DNA of 64,000 nt from Ornithinimicrobium sufpigmenti. Lineage in GTDB: Bacteria > Actinomycetota > Actinomycetes > Actinomycetales > Dermatophilaceae. This document shows, in pieces, positions 9,350 to 19,156 of this stretch. The notes under the pieces were generated by a model. That model was not told the DNA's origin and did no database searches. It saw only the letters and a list, made by a program, of their open reading frames with translations. Position numbers and translations under genes: made by a program. Position 1 is the stretch's first letter; each line of letters begins with the position of its first letter. The DNA is taken from positions 1,426,001 to 1,490,000 of the forward strand of contig NZ_CP036403.1 of NCBI RefSeq assembly GCF_004322775.1, given 5' to 3'.

Positions 9350-9427
9350 GTGTGACGGACGCGTGTGACGGACGCGCGGGATGGGCGCGTGTGACGGGCG
9401 CGTCGGATGGGCGCGTGGGATGGGCAG
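9350..9427. repeat. Six-unit 13-bp minisatellite
   Basis: Six tandem 13-bp units begin at 9350, 9363, 9376, 9389, 9402 and 9415. The first two are identical (GTGTGACGGACGC). The others alternate between GTGTGACGGGCGC and GTCGGATGGGCGC types. The array lies between the divergent exonuclease gene and the small zinc-ribbon gene, in a G-rich stretch with no other recognisable feature apart from a TAGCGT -10-like box at 9479-9484. Confidence 0.85.
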
Positions 9428-9507
9428 AGGTGGGACGGAGGAGGGGCGCCGAAACCGGGTGTGTCGGTGGCCGCCCCTAGCGTCGTTCAGGACAAGGAGG
9501 TGAACCC

Positions 9508-9813
9508 ATGACCCCCACGACGTTCACCATCGACTGTGACACCTGCCCGGGCCGCGGGCGACTGTGCGGCGACTGCTTCGTTCCCGTCCTGGGACGGGTG
9601 TGGCTGCAGGACCCGCCGGTGCGGCGGGCCGACGGTCCTGGCCCGACGCGACCCGACACCCTTCGCAGCGGCGAGACCGAGCCCCCTGGAGGTGTACCGC
9701 TGGACAGCGACGAGCTGGCCGCGGTCAGCGCCTTCGTCCGGGCCGGCCTGGTCGACCCCGACGAGGCGGCTGCGGCGCGAGCCCAGGTCAGCGCGAGGTC
9801 GGCAGTCGGCTGA
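9508..9813 (+). CDS. Small zinc-ribbon-like protein of unknown function
   Basis: A 101-residue protein with two CxxC pairs close to the N-terminus (C10, C13, C20, C23; CDTCPGRGRLCGDC), likely one zinc site. A Pro/Thr-rich linker and an acidic helical tail (DSDELAAVSAFVRAGLVDPDEAAAARAQV) follow. The start is well supported by a strong ribosome site, AAGGAGGTGA, just upstream, and a TAGCGT -10-like box precedes it. I do not recognise a function. Confidence 0.78.
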   Translation: MTPTTFTIDCDTCPGRGRLCGDCFVPVLGRVWLQDPPVRRADGPGPTRPDTLRSGETEPPGGVPLDSDELAAVSAFVRAGLVDPDEAAAARAQVSARSAVG

Positions 9814-9822
9814 CAGCCGATC

Positions 9823-9863
9823 AGGTGCAACCAAGGTGCGACGAGGTGCGACCAGGTGCCCAG
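9823..9863. repeat. Four short direct repeats of about 10 bp
   Basis: AGGTGCAACCA is followed by AGGTGCGACG, AGGTGCGACC and AGGTGCCCAG, head to tail. They fill the gap between the small zinc-ribbon gene and the convergent acyl-CoA ligase stop. Confidence 0.6.
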
Positions 9864-9867
9864 CGCC

Positions 9868-11670
9868 TCAGCGGGGCCGCGGGCGGGCGTAGATGCCCTC
9901 GATCTCCTGATGGAGCAGCTCGCCGATCCGGCCGCGTTTGAGCTTCATCGACGGGGTCAGCAGACCGTTGTCCGCGGTGAAGTCCTCGTCGAGCACGTGG
10001 AAGGCGCGGATCGACTCGGCGCGGCTGACCGACTCGTTGGCCGTGTCGACGGCCTGCTGCAGCTCGGCCAGCACCTGCGGGTGCTCGGGGGCCTGCTCGA
10101 GCGTCAGACCGGGCAGCCCGTTGTTGGCGCCCCAGGTGCTGAGCATCTCGGCGTCCAGGGTGATCAGGGCGGCCACGAACGGCCGACCCTCGCCGACCAC
10201 CATGCACTGAGAGATCAGCGGGTGCGCGCGCAGCCGGTCCTCGAGCGGCCCCGGGGAGACGTTCTTGCCGCCGGCCGTCACCAGGATCTCCTTGACCCGC
10301 CCGGTGATGGTCAGGAAGCCGTCGGCGTCGAGCTGGCCCAGGTCGCCGGTGTGGAACCAGCCGTCCGGCATGGCCCGGGCCGTAGCCTCCGGGTCGCCGT
10401 GGTAGCCGCGGAAGAGGTTGACGCCACGCAGCAGGATCTCGCCGTCCTCGGCCACCCGCACCGACACGCCCGGCAACGGCCGGCCCACCGTGCCGATCCG
10501 GAGCATGTCCGGGGTGTTCACCGTGGCCGGCGCCGTGGTCTCGGTCAGCCCGTAGCCCTCGAGCACGACCAGACCGACGCCGCGGAAGAAGTGGCCGAGC
10601 CGCTCCCCGAGCGCGGCACCACCCGCGATGGCGTAGGTCACCCGCCCGCCCATCGCGGCCCGGAGCCGGGTGTAGACCAGCCGGTCGGCGACCGCCCGTT
10701 GCACCCGCAGCGCCGGACCGGCGCCACCGGCGTCCAGAGCCCGGCTGTAGCGCTCGGCCACCCGGGCCGCCCAGCGGAAGACCTTGCCCCTGCCGGCGGC
10801 CTCCGCCTTCTGCTCGGTGGCGTTGTAGATCTTCTCGAAGACCCTGGGCACCGACAGCAGGAAGGTGGGCCGGAAGCTGGCCAGGTCGTCCAGCACGGTG
10901 CGCGGGTCCGGGGTATGACCCAGCCGGGCTCCGGCATACACGCAGACCACCTGCAGGAACCGAGCGAAGACGTGCGCCAGCGGCAGGAACAGCAGCATGG
11001 CCGCACCCTCGGCGCGGATGACCTCGCTGAGCCGCTCGGCGGCGTTCTCGGCCAGGGCCATGAAGTTGTCGTGGGTGAGCTCGCACCCGCGGGGCTCCCC
11101 GGTGGTGCCCGAGGTGTAGATGATCGTGGCCGTGTCCGAGCGTCGGACCCCTTCCCGCCTGCCCTGCAGGGTCTCGTCGGCGACCTCGCCGCCCGCGGCC
11201 GTCAGCTCCTCCAGGGCACCGGCCTCGATCTGCCACACGTCGCGCAGGTCGGGCAGCTGGTCCCGGACCTGCGCCACCGCGGCGGTCATCACCGAGTCCT
11301 CGACGAGGACCGCCACGGCGCCGGAGTCCTGCAGGATCCACCGCACCTGGTCCACCGAGCTGGTCTCGTAGACCGGCACCGGCACGGCGCCCACCATCCA
11401 CAGGGCGAAGTCGGCCAGCGTCCACTCCAGGCGCGTGCGGCTCATGATGGCCACGCGGTCCCCAGGCTCGACGCCGGCCGCGATGAAGCCCTTGGCCAGC
11501 TGCTGCATACGCTCGTGCAGCTCGGCCGCGGTGACGGGCGCCCAGCCACCGTCCTGCGGGACGCTGACCATCACCCTCTCCGGCTGGGTCAGCGCCCAGC
11601 GGGCCGGGTAGTCGGCCAGGCTGCCCTCGGTAGACGGGGGCACGAGCGGTGGGACGGACACCTCGGTCAC
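9868..11670 (-). CDS. Long-chain fatty-acid--CoA ligase (AMP-forming)
   Basis: Activates fatty acids to acyl-CoA through an acyl-adenylate. The 600-residue protein has the AMP-binding signature TIIYTSGTTGEPRG, GYGLTETTAPA, WFHTGDLGQLDADGFLTITGR and the C-terminal catalytic Lys region (LLTPSMKLKRGRI). Length and motifs match the mycobacterial FadD15 group, which also sits in this neighbourhood. The reading frame stays open far upstream across the glucokinase gene; GTG 11670 was chosen because homologues start near the VPPLVPPSTEGSLADY segment. No clear -10 box or ribosome site was found. Confidence 0.93.
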   Translation of the reverse strand: MTEVSVPPLVPPSTEGSLADYPARWALTQPERVMVSVPQDGGWAPVTAAELHERMQQLAKGFIAAGVEPGDRVAIMSRTRLEWTLADFALWMVGAVPVPVYETSSVDQVRWILQDSGAVAVLVEDSVMTAAVAQVRDQLPDLRDVWQIEAGALEELTAAGGEVADETLQGRREGVRRSDTATIIYTSGTTGEPRGCELTHDNFMALAENAAERLSEVIRAEGAAMLLFLPLAHVFARFLQVVCVYAGARLGHTPDPRTVLDDLASFRPTFLLSVPRVFEKIYNATEQKAEAAGRGKVFRWAARVAERYSRALDAGGAGPALRVQRAVADRLVYTRLRAAMGGRVTYAIAGGAALGERLGHFFRGVGLVVLEGYGLTETTAPATVNTPDMLRIGTVGRPLPGVSVRVAEDGEILLRGVNLFRGYHGDPEATARAMPDGWFHTGDLGQLDADGFLTITGRVKEILVTAGGKNVSPGPLEDRLRAHPLISQCMVVGEGRPFVAALITLDAEMLSTWGANNGLPGLTLEQAPEHPQVLAELQQAVDTANESVSRAESIRAFHVLDEDFTADNGLLTPSMKLKRGRIGELLHQEIEGIYARPRPR

Positions 11671-11859
11671 GGACACCTCTGGGTCAGGGTTGGGCCCCGG
11701 GTCACGGGATCTGGCACGGGCTGCAGGGGACGAGCGTTGTCCACGATACCCAGCCCGGCGCGGCCGGACGCCTCCGGTCCGGCGAGCCCCGCCCTGCTGC
11801 GGGCTGCGCCTCGGGGCCGCTGCGATGTCCCGGCGAGCGCCCCGCACTAGGGTGACCGG

Positions 11860-12897
11860 GTGAGCATCTGCGTCGGCGTGGACATCGGTGGGACCAAGAT
11901 CGCGGCGAGTGCCGTGCGGGCCGACGGCACAGTCCTGGCGCGCGGTCGCCGGGAGACCCCGGCCCGCGACGCCGACCAGATCGTCCTGGCCGTCGCCGAC
12001 GTGGTGCGCGAGCTCAAGGACCAGGCCCGGGCTGAGGGAGAAGACGTCGTCGCCGTGGGTGCCGCCTGCGCCGGCTTCATCGACCGGTCGGGGGAGACGG
12101 TGCTCTTCGCCCCGAACCTGGCCTGGCGCGACGAGCCGCTGAAGGCGCGGCTGGAGGCGCAGATCCCGCTGCCGGTCGTGCTGGAGAACGACGCGAACGC
12201 CGCCGCCTGGGGCGAGTTCCGGTTCGGTGCCGGCCGAGGGCAGACGGACATGGTCATGGTCACCCTGGGGACCGGCGTCGGCGGCGGGGTCATCGTCGCG
12301 GGGCAGCTGCTGCGTGGCGCGCACGGGATGGGCGCGGAGGTGGGCCACCTGCGGGTCGTCCCGGACGGTCACCGGTGCGGTTGCGGCAACAAGGGGTGCT
12401 GGGAGATGTATGCGTCGGGGTCGGCCCTGGTGCGCGAGGCGCGGCAGCTGGTGGCGGGGGGCAGCCCGCACGCGGGCGTGCTCGCCGACCGGTGCGGTCG
12501 GGACCCGAGCCGGCTCACCGGGATCATGGTCACCGAGGTCGCGGGCACCGGTGACCCTGCCGCGGTCGAGCTGCTCGAGGACGTCGGTCGGTGGACCGGT
12601 GAAGGGCTGGCCAGCCTCACCGCGATCCTCGACCCCTCCATCCTCGTGGTCGGGGGCGGCGTCAGCGCCGCCGGCGACCTGGTGCTCGAGCCCGCCCGGG
12701 CCGCCTTCGGTCGTCACCTCTCAGGACGCGGTCATCGCACGCGGGTGCCGATCGTGCTCGCCGAGCTGGGCAACGACGCCGGGATGATCGGGGTCGCGGA
12801 CCTGGCAGCGGCCGGCGTCAACCCCGCGGGAGGCCCAGCACTGGCTTCCAGCGTGCGAGCGGCGGGCAGTCTGGACCCGGCGGCCCCGTCGGAATGA
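11860..12897 (+). CDS. ROK-family glucokinase
   Basis: Phosphorylates glucose or a related sugar with ATP. The N-terminal phosphate loop VDIGGTK (7-13), sugar-contacting ENDANAAAWGE and the ROK zinc motif CGCGNKGCWE (from about residue 173) are intact, with the usual preceding His in GHLRVVPDGH. Length 345 is slightly above family average because of a tail after GVNPAGG. The GTG lies 7 bases after a TAGGGT -10 box (11847-11852), a leaderless start. It is divergent from the acyl-CoA ligase and followed by a paralogue. Confidence 0.93.
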   Translation: MSICVGVDIGGTKIAASAVRADGTVLARGRRETPARDADQIVLAVADVVRELKDQARAEGEDVVAVGAACAGFIDRSGETVLFAPNLAWRDEPLKARLEAQIPLPVVLENDANAAAWGEFRFGAGRGQTDMVMVTLGTGVGGGVIVAGQLLRGAHGMGAEVGHLRVVPDGHRCGCGNKGCWEMYASGSALVREARQLVAGGSPHAGVLADRCGRDPSRLTGIMVTEVAGTGDPAAVELLEDVGRWTGEGLASLTAILDPSILVVGGGVSAAGDLVLEPARAAFGRHLSGRGHRTRVPIVLAELGNDAGMIGVADLAAAGVNPAGGPALASSVRAAGSLDPAAPSE

Positions 12898-12955
12898 GCC
12901 CGTCCCACGTCACCCCTTCCTCCACCCGGAGGGTGAGCGCGGTGGAGCCCCGGAC

Positions 12956-13927
12956 GTGAGCGATCTGCTGAGCATCGGCGTCGACGTCGGCGGCACCCGG
13001 CTGAAGGCGGGTCTGGTCGACCAGGGCGGGGCGGTGCTCGCGACCGCGCGACGGGACACGCCGGGACGGTCTGCCCCTCCGGCCGTGCTGGAAGAGGCCC
13101 TGCTGGACCTGGTGGGAGAGCTCCGGTCCGTCGCATCCGCCACCGGGCGCCGCGCAGCGAGCGTCGGCGTGGCCGTCGCCGGGCTGGTGGATGCGGCCCG
13201 AGGCATCGTCGTCTTCGCGCCCCACCTGCCCTGGCGGGAGGAGCCGCTGCGAGAGCGGCTGGCGGCAGGGCTCGACCTGCCGGTGGTCGTCGACAACGAC
13301 GCCAACGCCGCCGCCTGGGCTGAGCACAGGTTCGGCGCCGGGCGCGGGGAGACCCACCTGCTGCTGCTCACCCTGGGCACCGGCATCGGTGGCGCCGTCC
13401 TGACGGAGGGCCGGTTGCAGCGTGGTCGGCACGGCCTGGCGGGAGAGCTGGGTCACGTCCAGGTCGTGCCCGACGGGCGGCCCTGCCCGTGCGGCAACCG
13501 GGGCTGCTGGGAGCAATACGTCTCGGGGACGGTGCTGCGCCGGGACGGCCAGGAGCTCGTCCGCCGCGGGGGAGCGGACGCCGCCGCGCTCTCCGAGGCC
13601 TGCGACGGCGATCCCGGCCGGTTGAGCGGTGACGACCTGACCCGACTGGCCCGGGAGGGCGACCCGGCCAGCCGGGCCGTGCTGGGCGCTGCCGGACGGT
13701 GGCTCGGCACGGGCCTGGCCGGAGCGGTCGCCACCCTCGACCCGGGCACCGTCGTCGTCGGCGGCGGCCTCAGCGAGGCCGGGGACCTGCTCCTCGACCC
13801 CGCCCGGGCCACGCTCGCACAGCACCTGCTGGGTCGGGGGCACCGTCCCGTCCCGCCGGTCGTCCCCGCCGCCCTGGGGGTCGGTGCCGGGCTGGTCGGG
13901 GCCGCCGACCTGGCCCGGTCTCCGTGA
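12956..13927 (+). CDS. Second ROK-family sugar kinase (tandem paralogue)
   Basis: A 323-residue ROK kinase closely resembling its left neighbour: VDVGGTRLKAG for the phosphate loop, DNDANAAAWAEHRFGAGRGET, TLGTGIGGAV and the zinc motif CPCGNRGCWEQYVSG. All catalytic elements are present, so it should be active. The pair probably arose by tandem duplication. The preferred substrate could differ (glucose, N-acetylmannosamine or N-acetylglucosamine). The GTG start is 58 bases after the first kinase; both are likely on one transcript. Confidence 0.92.
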   Translation: MSDLLSIGVDVGGTRLKAGLVDQGGAVLATARRDTPGRSAPPAVLEEALLDLVGELRSVASATGRRAASVGVAVAGLVDAARGIVVFAPHLPWREEPLRERLAAGLDLPVVVDNDANAAAWAEHRFGAGRGETHLLLLTLGTGIGGAVLTEGRLQRGRHGLAGELGHVQVVPDGRPCPCGNRGCWEQYVSGTVLRRDGQELVRRGGADAAALSEACDGDPGRLSGDDLTRLAREGDPASRAVLGAAGRWLGTGLAGAVATLDPGTVVVGGGLSEAGDLLLDPARATLAQHLLGRGHRPVPPVVPAALGVGAGLVGAADLARSP

Positions 13928-13956
13928 CGCGGGCGCCCTGGGAGAAGATACGGATC

Positions 13957-14649
13957 ATGCCCGACACCGGCTTCCGCCTGCGCATCGCCAGCTACAACCT
14001 CCGTGGTCTCAAGGACGACGCGGCCACCGCCGCCGCCGTCGTCCGCGCCGTCGCCCCCGACGTGCTGCTCCTGCAGGAGCTGCCCCGCTACCCGGGGTCG
14101 GACTACGCGATCACCTCGTTCGCCCGCGAGGCTCGGATGCTGTGGTCGGGCCGCACCCGGTTCGTCAGCGGGACCGGGATGCTGACCGGGCTGCGCCCGC
14201 TGCCCACCGACTCCCAGGACCTCAAGCTGCCCGTCGGTCTGCGGGAGAACCCGCGCGGCTACACGGTCACCCAGGTCCGCAGCCCCCACGGTCCGGCGAT
14301 CACCGTCGCCTCGGTGCACCTCTCATTGCGCGAGGAGCAGCGGGTCGACCACACCCGCACCCTCCTGACCGAGCTCACCGCCGACGGGGGGGCCCAGGCC
14401 CCGCTGGTGGTGGGCGGTGACCTCAACGAGGGACCCACCGGCGCCGCCTGGGGTCTCCTGGCCGACGAGCTCGACGTGGTGAGCGACGACCGGCCCACCT
14501 ACCCGGCCAGCAGGCCGCAGCACCGGATCGACGCGATCTTCTCCCGTGGGCACGTCGCGGCCACGCCGGGTGACCCGCAGCTGCTGGACGGTATGCCGTT
14601 GGCGCGCGCGACCGATCACCTGCCGGTCTGGGTGGACCTGACGTTCTAG
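13957..14649 (+). CDS. Endonuclease/exonuclease/phosphatase (EEP) family protein
   Basis: A 230-residue metal-dependent phosphohydrolase. The EEP catalytic set is visible in order: ASYNLRG (Asn), LLQELP (Glu), ASVHLS (His), GGDLNEGP (Asp-x-Asn), HRIDAIFS (Asp) and TDHLPVWVDL (Asp-His). The target could be a nucleic acid or a phosphoester lipid or sugar; the sequence does not say. GGAG at 13941 lies 12 bases before the ATG. An in-frame GTG at 13924 is an alternative. Confidence 0.88.
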   Translation: MPDTGFRLRIASYNLRGLKDDAATAAAVVRAVAPDVLLLQELPRYPGSDYAITSFAREARMLWSGRTRFVSGTGMLTGLRPLPTDSQDLKLPVGLRENPRGYTVTQVRSPHGPAITVASVHLSLREEQRVDHTRTLLTELTADGGAQAPLVVGGDLNEGPTGAAWGLLADELDVVSDDRPTYPASRPQHRIDAIFSRGHVAATPGDPQLLDGMPLARATDHLPVWVDLTF

Positions 14650-14670
14650 GTCTGGGCGCTGGCCAGACCT
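14648..14670. terminator. Hairpin between convergent genes
   Basis: AGGTCTGG (14648-14655) pairs perfectly with CCAGACCT (14663-14670). It starts within the EEP stop codon and lies before the stop of the convergent membrane-protein gene. Confidence 0.55.
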
Positions 14671-14684
14671 GGCGCGATCCAGCC

Positions 14685-15083
14685 CTAGACCTGGGCGCCG
14701 AGGTCGTCGTCGGGGCTGCGCCGCCGCGGCTGGCGCAGCACGAGCAGGACGAAGCCGGCCAGCGCGAGCAGCACACCGACGGTCGTCCAGCCGCGGCTGA
14801 GGACCGGCACCACCGCGGAGAGCACCACGAGCAGCGGGCCCAGGACGAGCCCGACGGTGATGGCCCAGAAGTGCAGGTCACCGGCCGGCAGCGGGGGAGG
14901 GTCCGGGGGGACGAAGTGGTCGTCCTCCTCCGGCGGCTCGTAGGAACGGTGGTCGGTCGCCATCGACTCGGGTGTCCGCTCGCCCAGGTGGCTCGGCGGA
15001 CGCAGCCCGGCCACGATCTCCCGGAACTCCCGGTCGATCTGCTCGTCCCCGGGACCCTCCTCCGGGTGGCGCGGCTGGCTCAT
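14685..15083 (-). CDS. Small membrane protein of unknown function
   Basis: A 132-residue protein with an acidic, Pro-rich N-terminal half (ending VPPDPPPLPAGDL) and two C-terminal membrane helices (FWAITVGLVLGPLLVVLSAVV and WTTVGVLLALAGFVLLVL) before a basic tail. This layout is common in uncharacterised actinobacterial membrane proteins next to plsC. An AAGACT box 6 bases before the ATG may be a leaderless promoter. Function unknown. Confidence 0.8.
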   Translation of the reverse strand: MSQPRHPEEGPGDEQIDREFREIVAGLRPPSHLGERTPESMATDHRSYEPPEEDDHFVPPDPPPLPAGDLHFWAITVGLVLGPLLVVLSAVVPVLSRGWTTVGVLLALAGFVLLVLRQPRRRSPDDDLGAQV

Positions 15084-15305
15084 CCGACCAGTCTTGCACG
15101 CGGGGACCACGGGGGAATCAGGTGAGGACCACGCGAGTGACCACGGGGTCGACGAGGAGGACAGCGGGATGACAGCGAGAGGACGACGAGAGGAATCGAC
15201 GGCATACCAGCTCGTCCGGACCCGTGCCGGTAGAGTCCTCTCGTCCCACCCACCCGTCCCCCACCGTCCGGTGAGCTCCAGGCCGGTCCCACGCAGGAGG
15301 AGCCG

Positions 15306-16064
15306 ATGGTCTACTCGTTCCTCAAGCACTTCGTCGTGGGGCCCCCGGTACGGCTGGTCTTCCGGCCGTGGGTCGAGGGTCTGCACCACGTGCCGGACGA
15401 GGGTCCGGCCATCCTGGCCAGCAACCACCTGTCGTTCTCCGACTCGATCCTCCTGCCGCTGATGGTGCCGCGACGGATCACCTTCCCGGCCAAGATGGAG
15501 TACTTCACCGGCAACGGGGTGCGGGGCTGGCTGACCAGGCAGTTCTTCGTGCGCACCGGTCAGATCCCCATCGACCGCTCGGGGGGCAGCAAGTCCATGG
15601 CCGCGTTGGAGCAGGGGCTGGCGGTCCTGGGCCAGGGGGAGCTGTTCGGGATCTACCCCGAGGGCACCCGTAGCCCCGACGGGCGTCTCTACCGCGGCAA
15701 GACCGGCGTGGCGCGGATGGCGTTGCAGGCCGACGTGCCGATCGTGCCGTGCGCGATGATCGACACCGACAAGGCCCAGCCCACGGGGCAGAGGATCCCC
15801 AAGGTCGTGCGCGTGGGCGTGCGCATCGGGCCGCCGATCTACCATCCCGAGCTGGCCGGCCAGAGCGAGAACCACGCGGCCCTGCGGGAGGTCACCGACG
15901 AGGTGATGCGCGCGCTGCAGCGCCTCTCCGGCCAGGAGTACGTGGACGAGTACGCCGCCGACGTCAAGGCCCGGCTGGCCTCGACCGACGAGCCCGTTGA
16001 CCAGCCCTCCCAGAAGCCCTCCGCCGAGCGCGCTGACAAACCCACTGACGAGCCGGACGCCTGA
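15306..16064 (+). CDS. 1-acyl-sn-glycerol-3-phosphate acyltransferase (PlsC family)
   Basis: Transfers an acyl chain to lysophosphatidate or a related acceptor at the inner membrane face. The HX4D motif is H41-LSFS-D46, followed by IPIDRSGG and YPEGTRSPDG, the acceptor-binding block. The 252 residues include a charged, disordered C-terminal tail of about 40. The start has a good ribosome site (GCAGGAGGAGCC), and a TAGAGT -10 box lies near 15230. The mycobacterial counterpart, Rv2182c, lies in the same relative position. Confidence 0.92.
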   Translation: MVYSFLKHFVVGPPVRLVFRPWVEGLHHVPDEGPAILASNHLSFSDSILLPLMVPRRITFPAKMEYFTGNGVRGWLTRQFFVRTGQIPIDRSGGSKSMAALEQGLAVLGQGELFGIYPEGTRSPDGRLYRGKTGVARMALQADVPIVPCAMIDTDKAQPTGQRIPKVVRVGVRIGPPIYHPELAGQSENHAALREVTDEVMRALQRLSGQEYVDEYAADVKARLASTDEPVDQPSQKPSAERADKPTDEPDA

Positions 16065-16095
16065 CGATGCGTCAAGAGCATCCCGGTGCGTCTCC

Positions 16096-16101
16096 TACCA
16101 T
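16096..16101 (+). promoter_or_regulatory. aroG: -10 box for leaderless aroG transcript
   Basis: TACCAT lies 7 bases before the GTG at 16109. That spacing recurs at many genes in this window and implies the message begins at or next to the start codon. Confidence 0.6.
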
Positions 16102-16108
16102 GGGTCTG

Positions 16109-17473
16109 GTGAGCACCGATCTGACCGGACTGGCCCTCGGGACGCACGACGTCGACTGGCCCGACCTTCCCGCCCTGCAGCAGCCGACCTGGGACGACCC
16201 CGTCGCCCTGGCCCAGACCCTGTCTGTGCTCGCCTCCTATCCGCCCCTCGTCTTCGCTGGTGAGGCGGATCAGCTGCGCGAGCACATGGCCCAAGTGGCC
16301 GCGGGCAACGCCTTCACCCTCCAGGGCGGCGACTGTGCCGAGACCCTCAGCGAGGTGACCGGCCCCAACATCCGGGACCGGATCAAGACCATCCTGCAGA
16401 TGGCGGTCGTGCTGACCTACGGGGCGGGTATGCCGATCGTCAAGGTCGGGCGGATGGCCGGCCAGTTCGCCAAGCCGCGCAGCTCCGACATGGAGACCCG
16501 CGACGGCGTGACCCTGCCGGCCTACCGCGGCGACATGGTCAACGGCTTCGAGTTCACCCCCGAGTCGCGCCGGCACGACCCCGAGCGGCTGCTGCGCAGC
16601 TACCACGCCAGCTCGGCCACCCTCAACCTGGTCCGCGGCTTCACCAGCGGCGGCTTCGCCGACCTGCGCAGCGTGCACGCCTGGAACCGGGGTTTCATCA
16701 AGGGGCCTGCCCAGAAGCGCTACGAGCAGATGGCCAACGAGATCGACCGGGCCGTGCGCTTCCTGGAGGCCTCCGGCGTCGCCGACGCCGAGGAGATGCG
16801 TCGCGTCGAGTTCTACTCCGCCCACGAGGCGCTGGTGCTCGACTACGAGCGGCCGATGGTGCGCCGCGACCACCGCACCGGCCTGCTGTACGACACCTCG
16901 GCCCACCTGCTCTGGGTCGGTGAGCGGACCCGCGACCTCGACGGCGCCCACCTGGACTTCATCTCGCGCATCCAGAACCCGGTCGCCGTCAAGCTCGGGC
17001 CTGGCGCGGACCGGGAGACGGTGCTGGCGATCATGGACAAGGTCGACCCCGACCGGATCCCCGGCCGGCTCAGCTTCATCACCCGGATGGGGGCCGAGCG
17101 GATCGGTGACGTCCTGCCCGCCCTGCTGACCTCGCTGGGGGAGGAGGCCCGGCGGGTGAGCTGGATCTGCGACCCGATGCACGGCAACACCTTCACCTCG
17201 CCCGGCGGCTTCAAGACCCGGCGGTTCGAGGACGTCGTCGAGGAGGTGCGCGGCTTCTTCGCCGCCCACGCCGAGGCAGGGACCCACCCTGGTGGCATCC
17301 ACGTGGAGCTGACCGGCAACGACGTCACCGAGTGCGTCGGCGGCGCCGGCGAGATCAACCTGGCCGACGTCGGACTGCGCTACGAGACTCTGTGCGACCC
17401 GCGGCTGAACCACCAGCAGAGCCTGGAGCTGGCCTTCCTCGTCGCCGAGATGCTGGAACGGGGCGTGCGCTGA
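16109..17473 (+). CDS. aroG: Class II DAHP synthase
   Basis: First step of the shikimate pathway: phosphoenolpyruvate plus erythrose 4-phosphate to DAHP. The 454-residue protein is the plant/mycobacterial class II type, with LQGGDCAE, RMAGQFAKPRS, WICDPMHGNT and HVELTGNDVTECVGG carrying the metal and substrate residues. In-frame ATGs at 16067 and 16100 lie upstream of or inside the -10 box, so GTG 16109 is preferred. A threonine-aldolase-like gene starts one base after the stop. The aroQ gene of the same pathway lies 25 kb away. Confidence 0.95.
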   Translation: MSTDLTGLALGTHDVDWPDLPALQQPTWDDPVALAQTLSVLASYPPLVFAGEADQLREHMAQVAAGNAFTLQGGDCAETLSEVTGPNIRDRIKTILQMAVVLTYGAGMPIVKVGRMAGQFAKPRSSDMETRDGVTLPAYRGDMVNGFEFTPESRRHDPERLLRSYHASSATLNLVRGFTSGGFADLRSVHAWNRGFIKGPAQKRYEQMANEIDRAVRFLEASGVADAEEMRRVEFYSAHEALVLDYERPMVRRDHRTGLLYDTSAHLLWVGERTRDLDGAHLDFISRIQNPVAVKLGPGADRETVLAIMDKVDPDRIPGRLSFITRMGAERIGDVLPALLTSLGEEARRVSWICDPMHGNTFTSPGGFKTRRFEDVVEEVRGFFAAHAEAGTHPGGIHVELTGNDVTECVGGAGEINLADVGLRYETLCDPRLNHQQSLELAFLVAEMLERGVR

Positions 17474-17474
17474 G

Positions 17475-18535
<1,061 letters not shown>

Positions 18536-18539
<4 letters not shown>

Positions 18540-19126
18540 CGCCGGTCGAGACCTTCCACGACCATCCGCTGCCACCGGGCCAGCGGGAGAGGCCCTGGCG
18601 ACCGGTGCACTACGGGCGGGTGCCGCGGCTGGACGTGCAGCGCTGGAGCCTGACCGTCGGCGGGGAGACGCGCGACGGTGGGATGACCGTGCTGGACCGG
18701 CTGGCCCTGCACGCCCTGCCCTGGGTGGAGGTCGAGGCCCGGCTGCACTGCGTGGCGCGCACCTCCACGCCGCCGCTGCGCTGGGGCGGAGTGCGGATGC
18801 GGGACGTGGTCGAGCTGGCGCCGCCGGGGGAGGACGCGGGGCACGTCCTGCTCGCCGCCGCACGTGGGTATGCCGCCTGCGTCACCCTGGCCGACCTGGT
18901 CCACCCGGACAGCCTGCTGGCCACCCATGTCGACGGGCGGCCGCTGACGCCGGAGCAGGGCTGGCCGGCGCGGGTAGTGCTTCCGCACCTCTACGGGTTC
19001 AAGGGACCGAAGTGGGTGGCGGAGCTGACCTACCACCACCGTCCGCAGCAGGGCTGGTGGGAGTCCCGCGGCTACCACCCCCGGGCCCGGGTCGCCCACG
19101 AGGAGCGGTTCGCCCACCAGGACTAG
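18536..19126 (+). CDS. Molybdopterin-dependent (sulfite-oxidase-fold) oxidoreductase
   Basis: A 196-residue protein matching the Moco-binding domain of the sulfite oxidase/YedY family without the C-terminal dimerisation domain. LHCVARTSTPPLRWGGVRMRDV holds the candidate Mo-ligand Cys; ARVVLPHLYGFKGPKWVAEL and YHPRARVAHEERFAHQD complete the domain. I see no signal peptide, so unlike YedY/MsrP it looks cytoplasmic. Its ATG overlaps the upstream stop (ATGA). Substrate unknown. Confidence 0.88.
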
Positions 19127-19156
19127 GCGGACGCCCACCCGGACGGGGGGCTCGGC

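Noticed and set aside
9868..12717. A 949-codon open frame on the minus strand
   Set aside because: The part right of about 11670 is antisense to the ROK kinase gene and shows no protein features; high GC keeps frames open.
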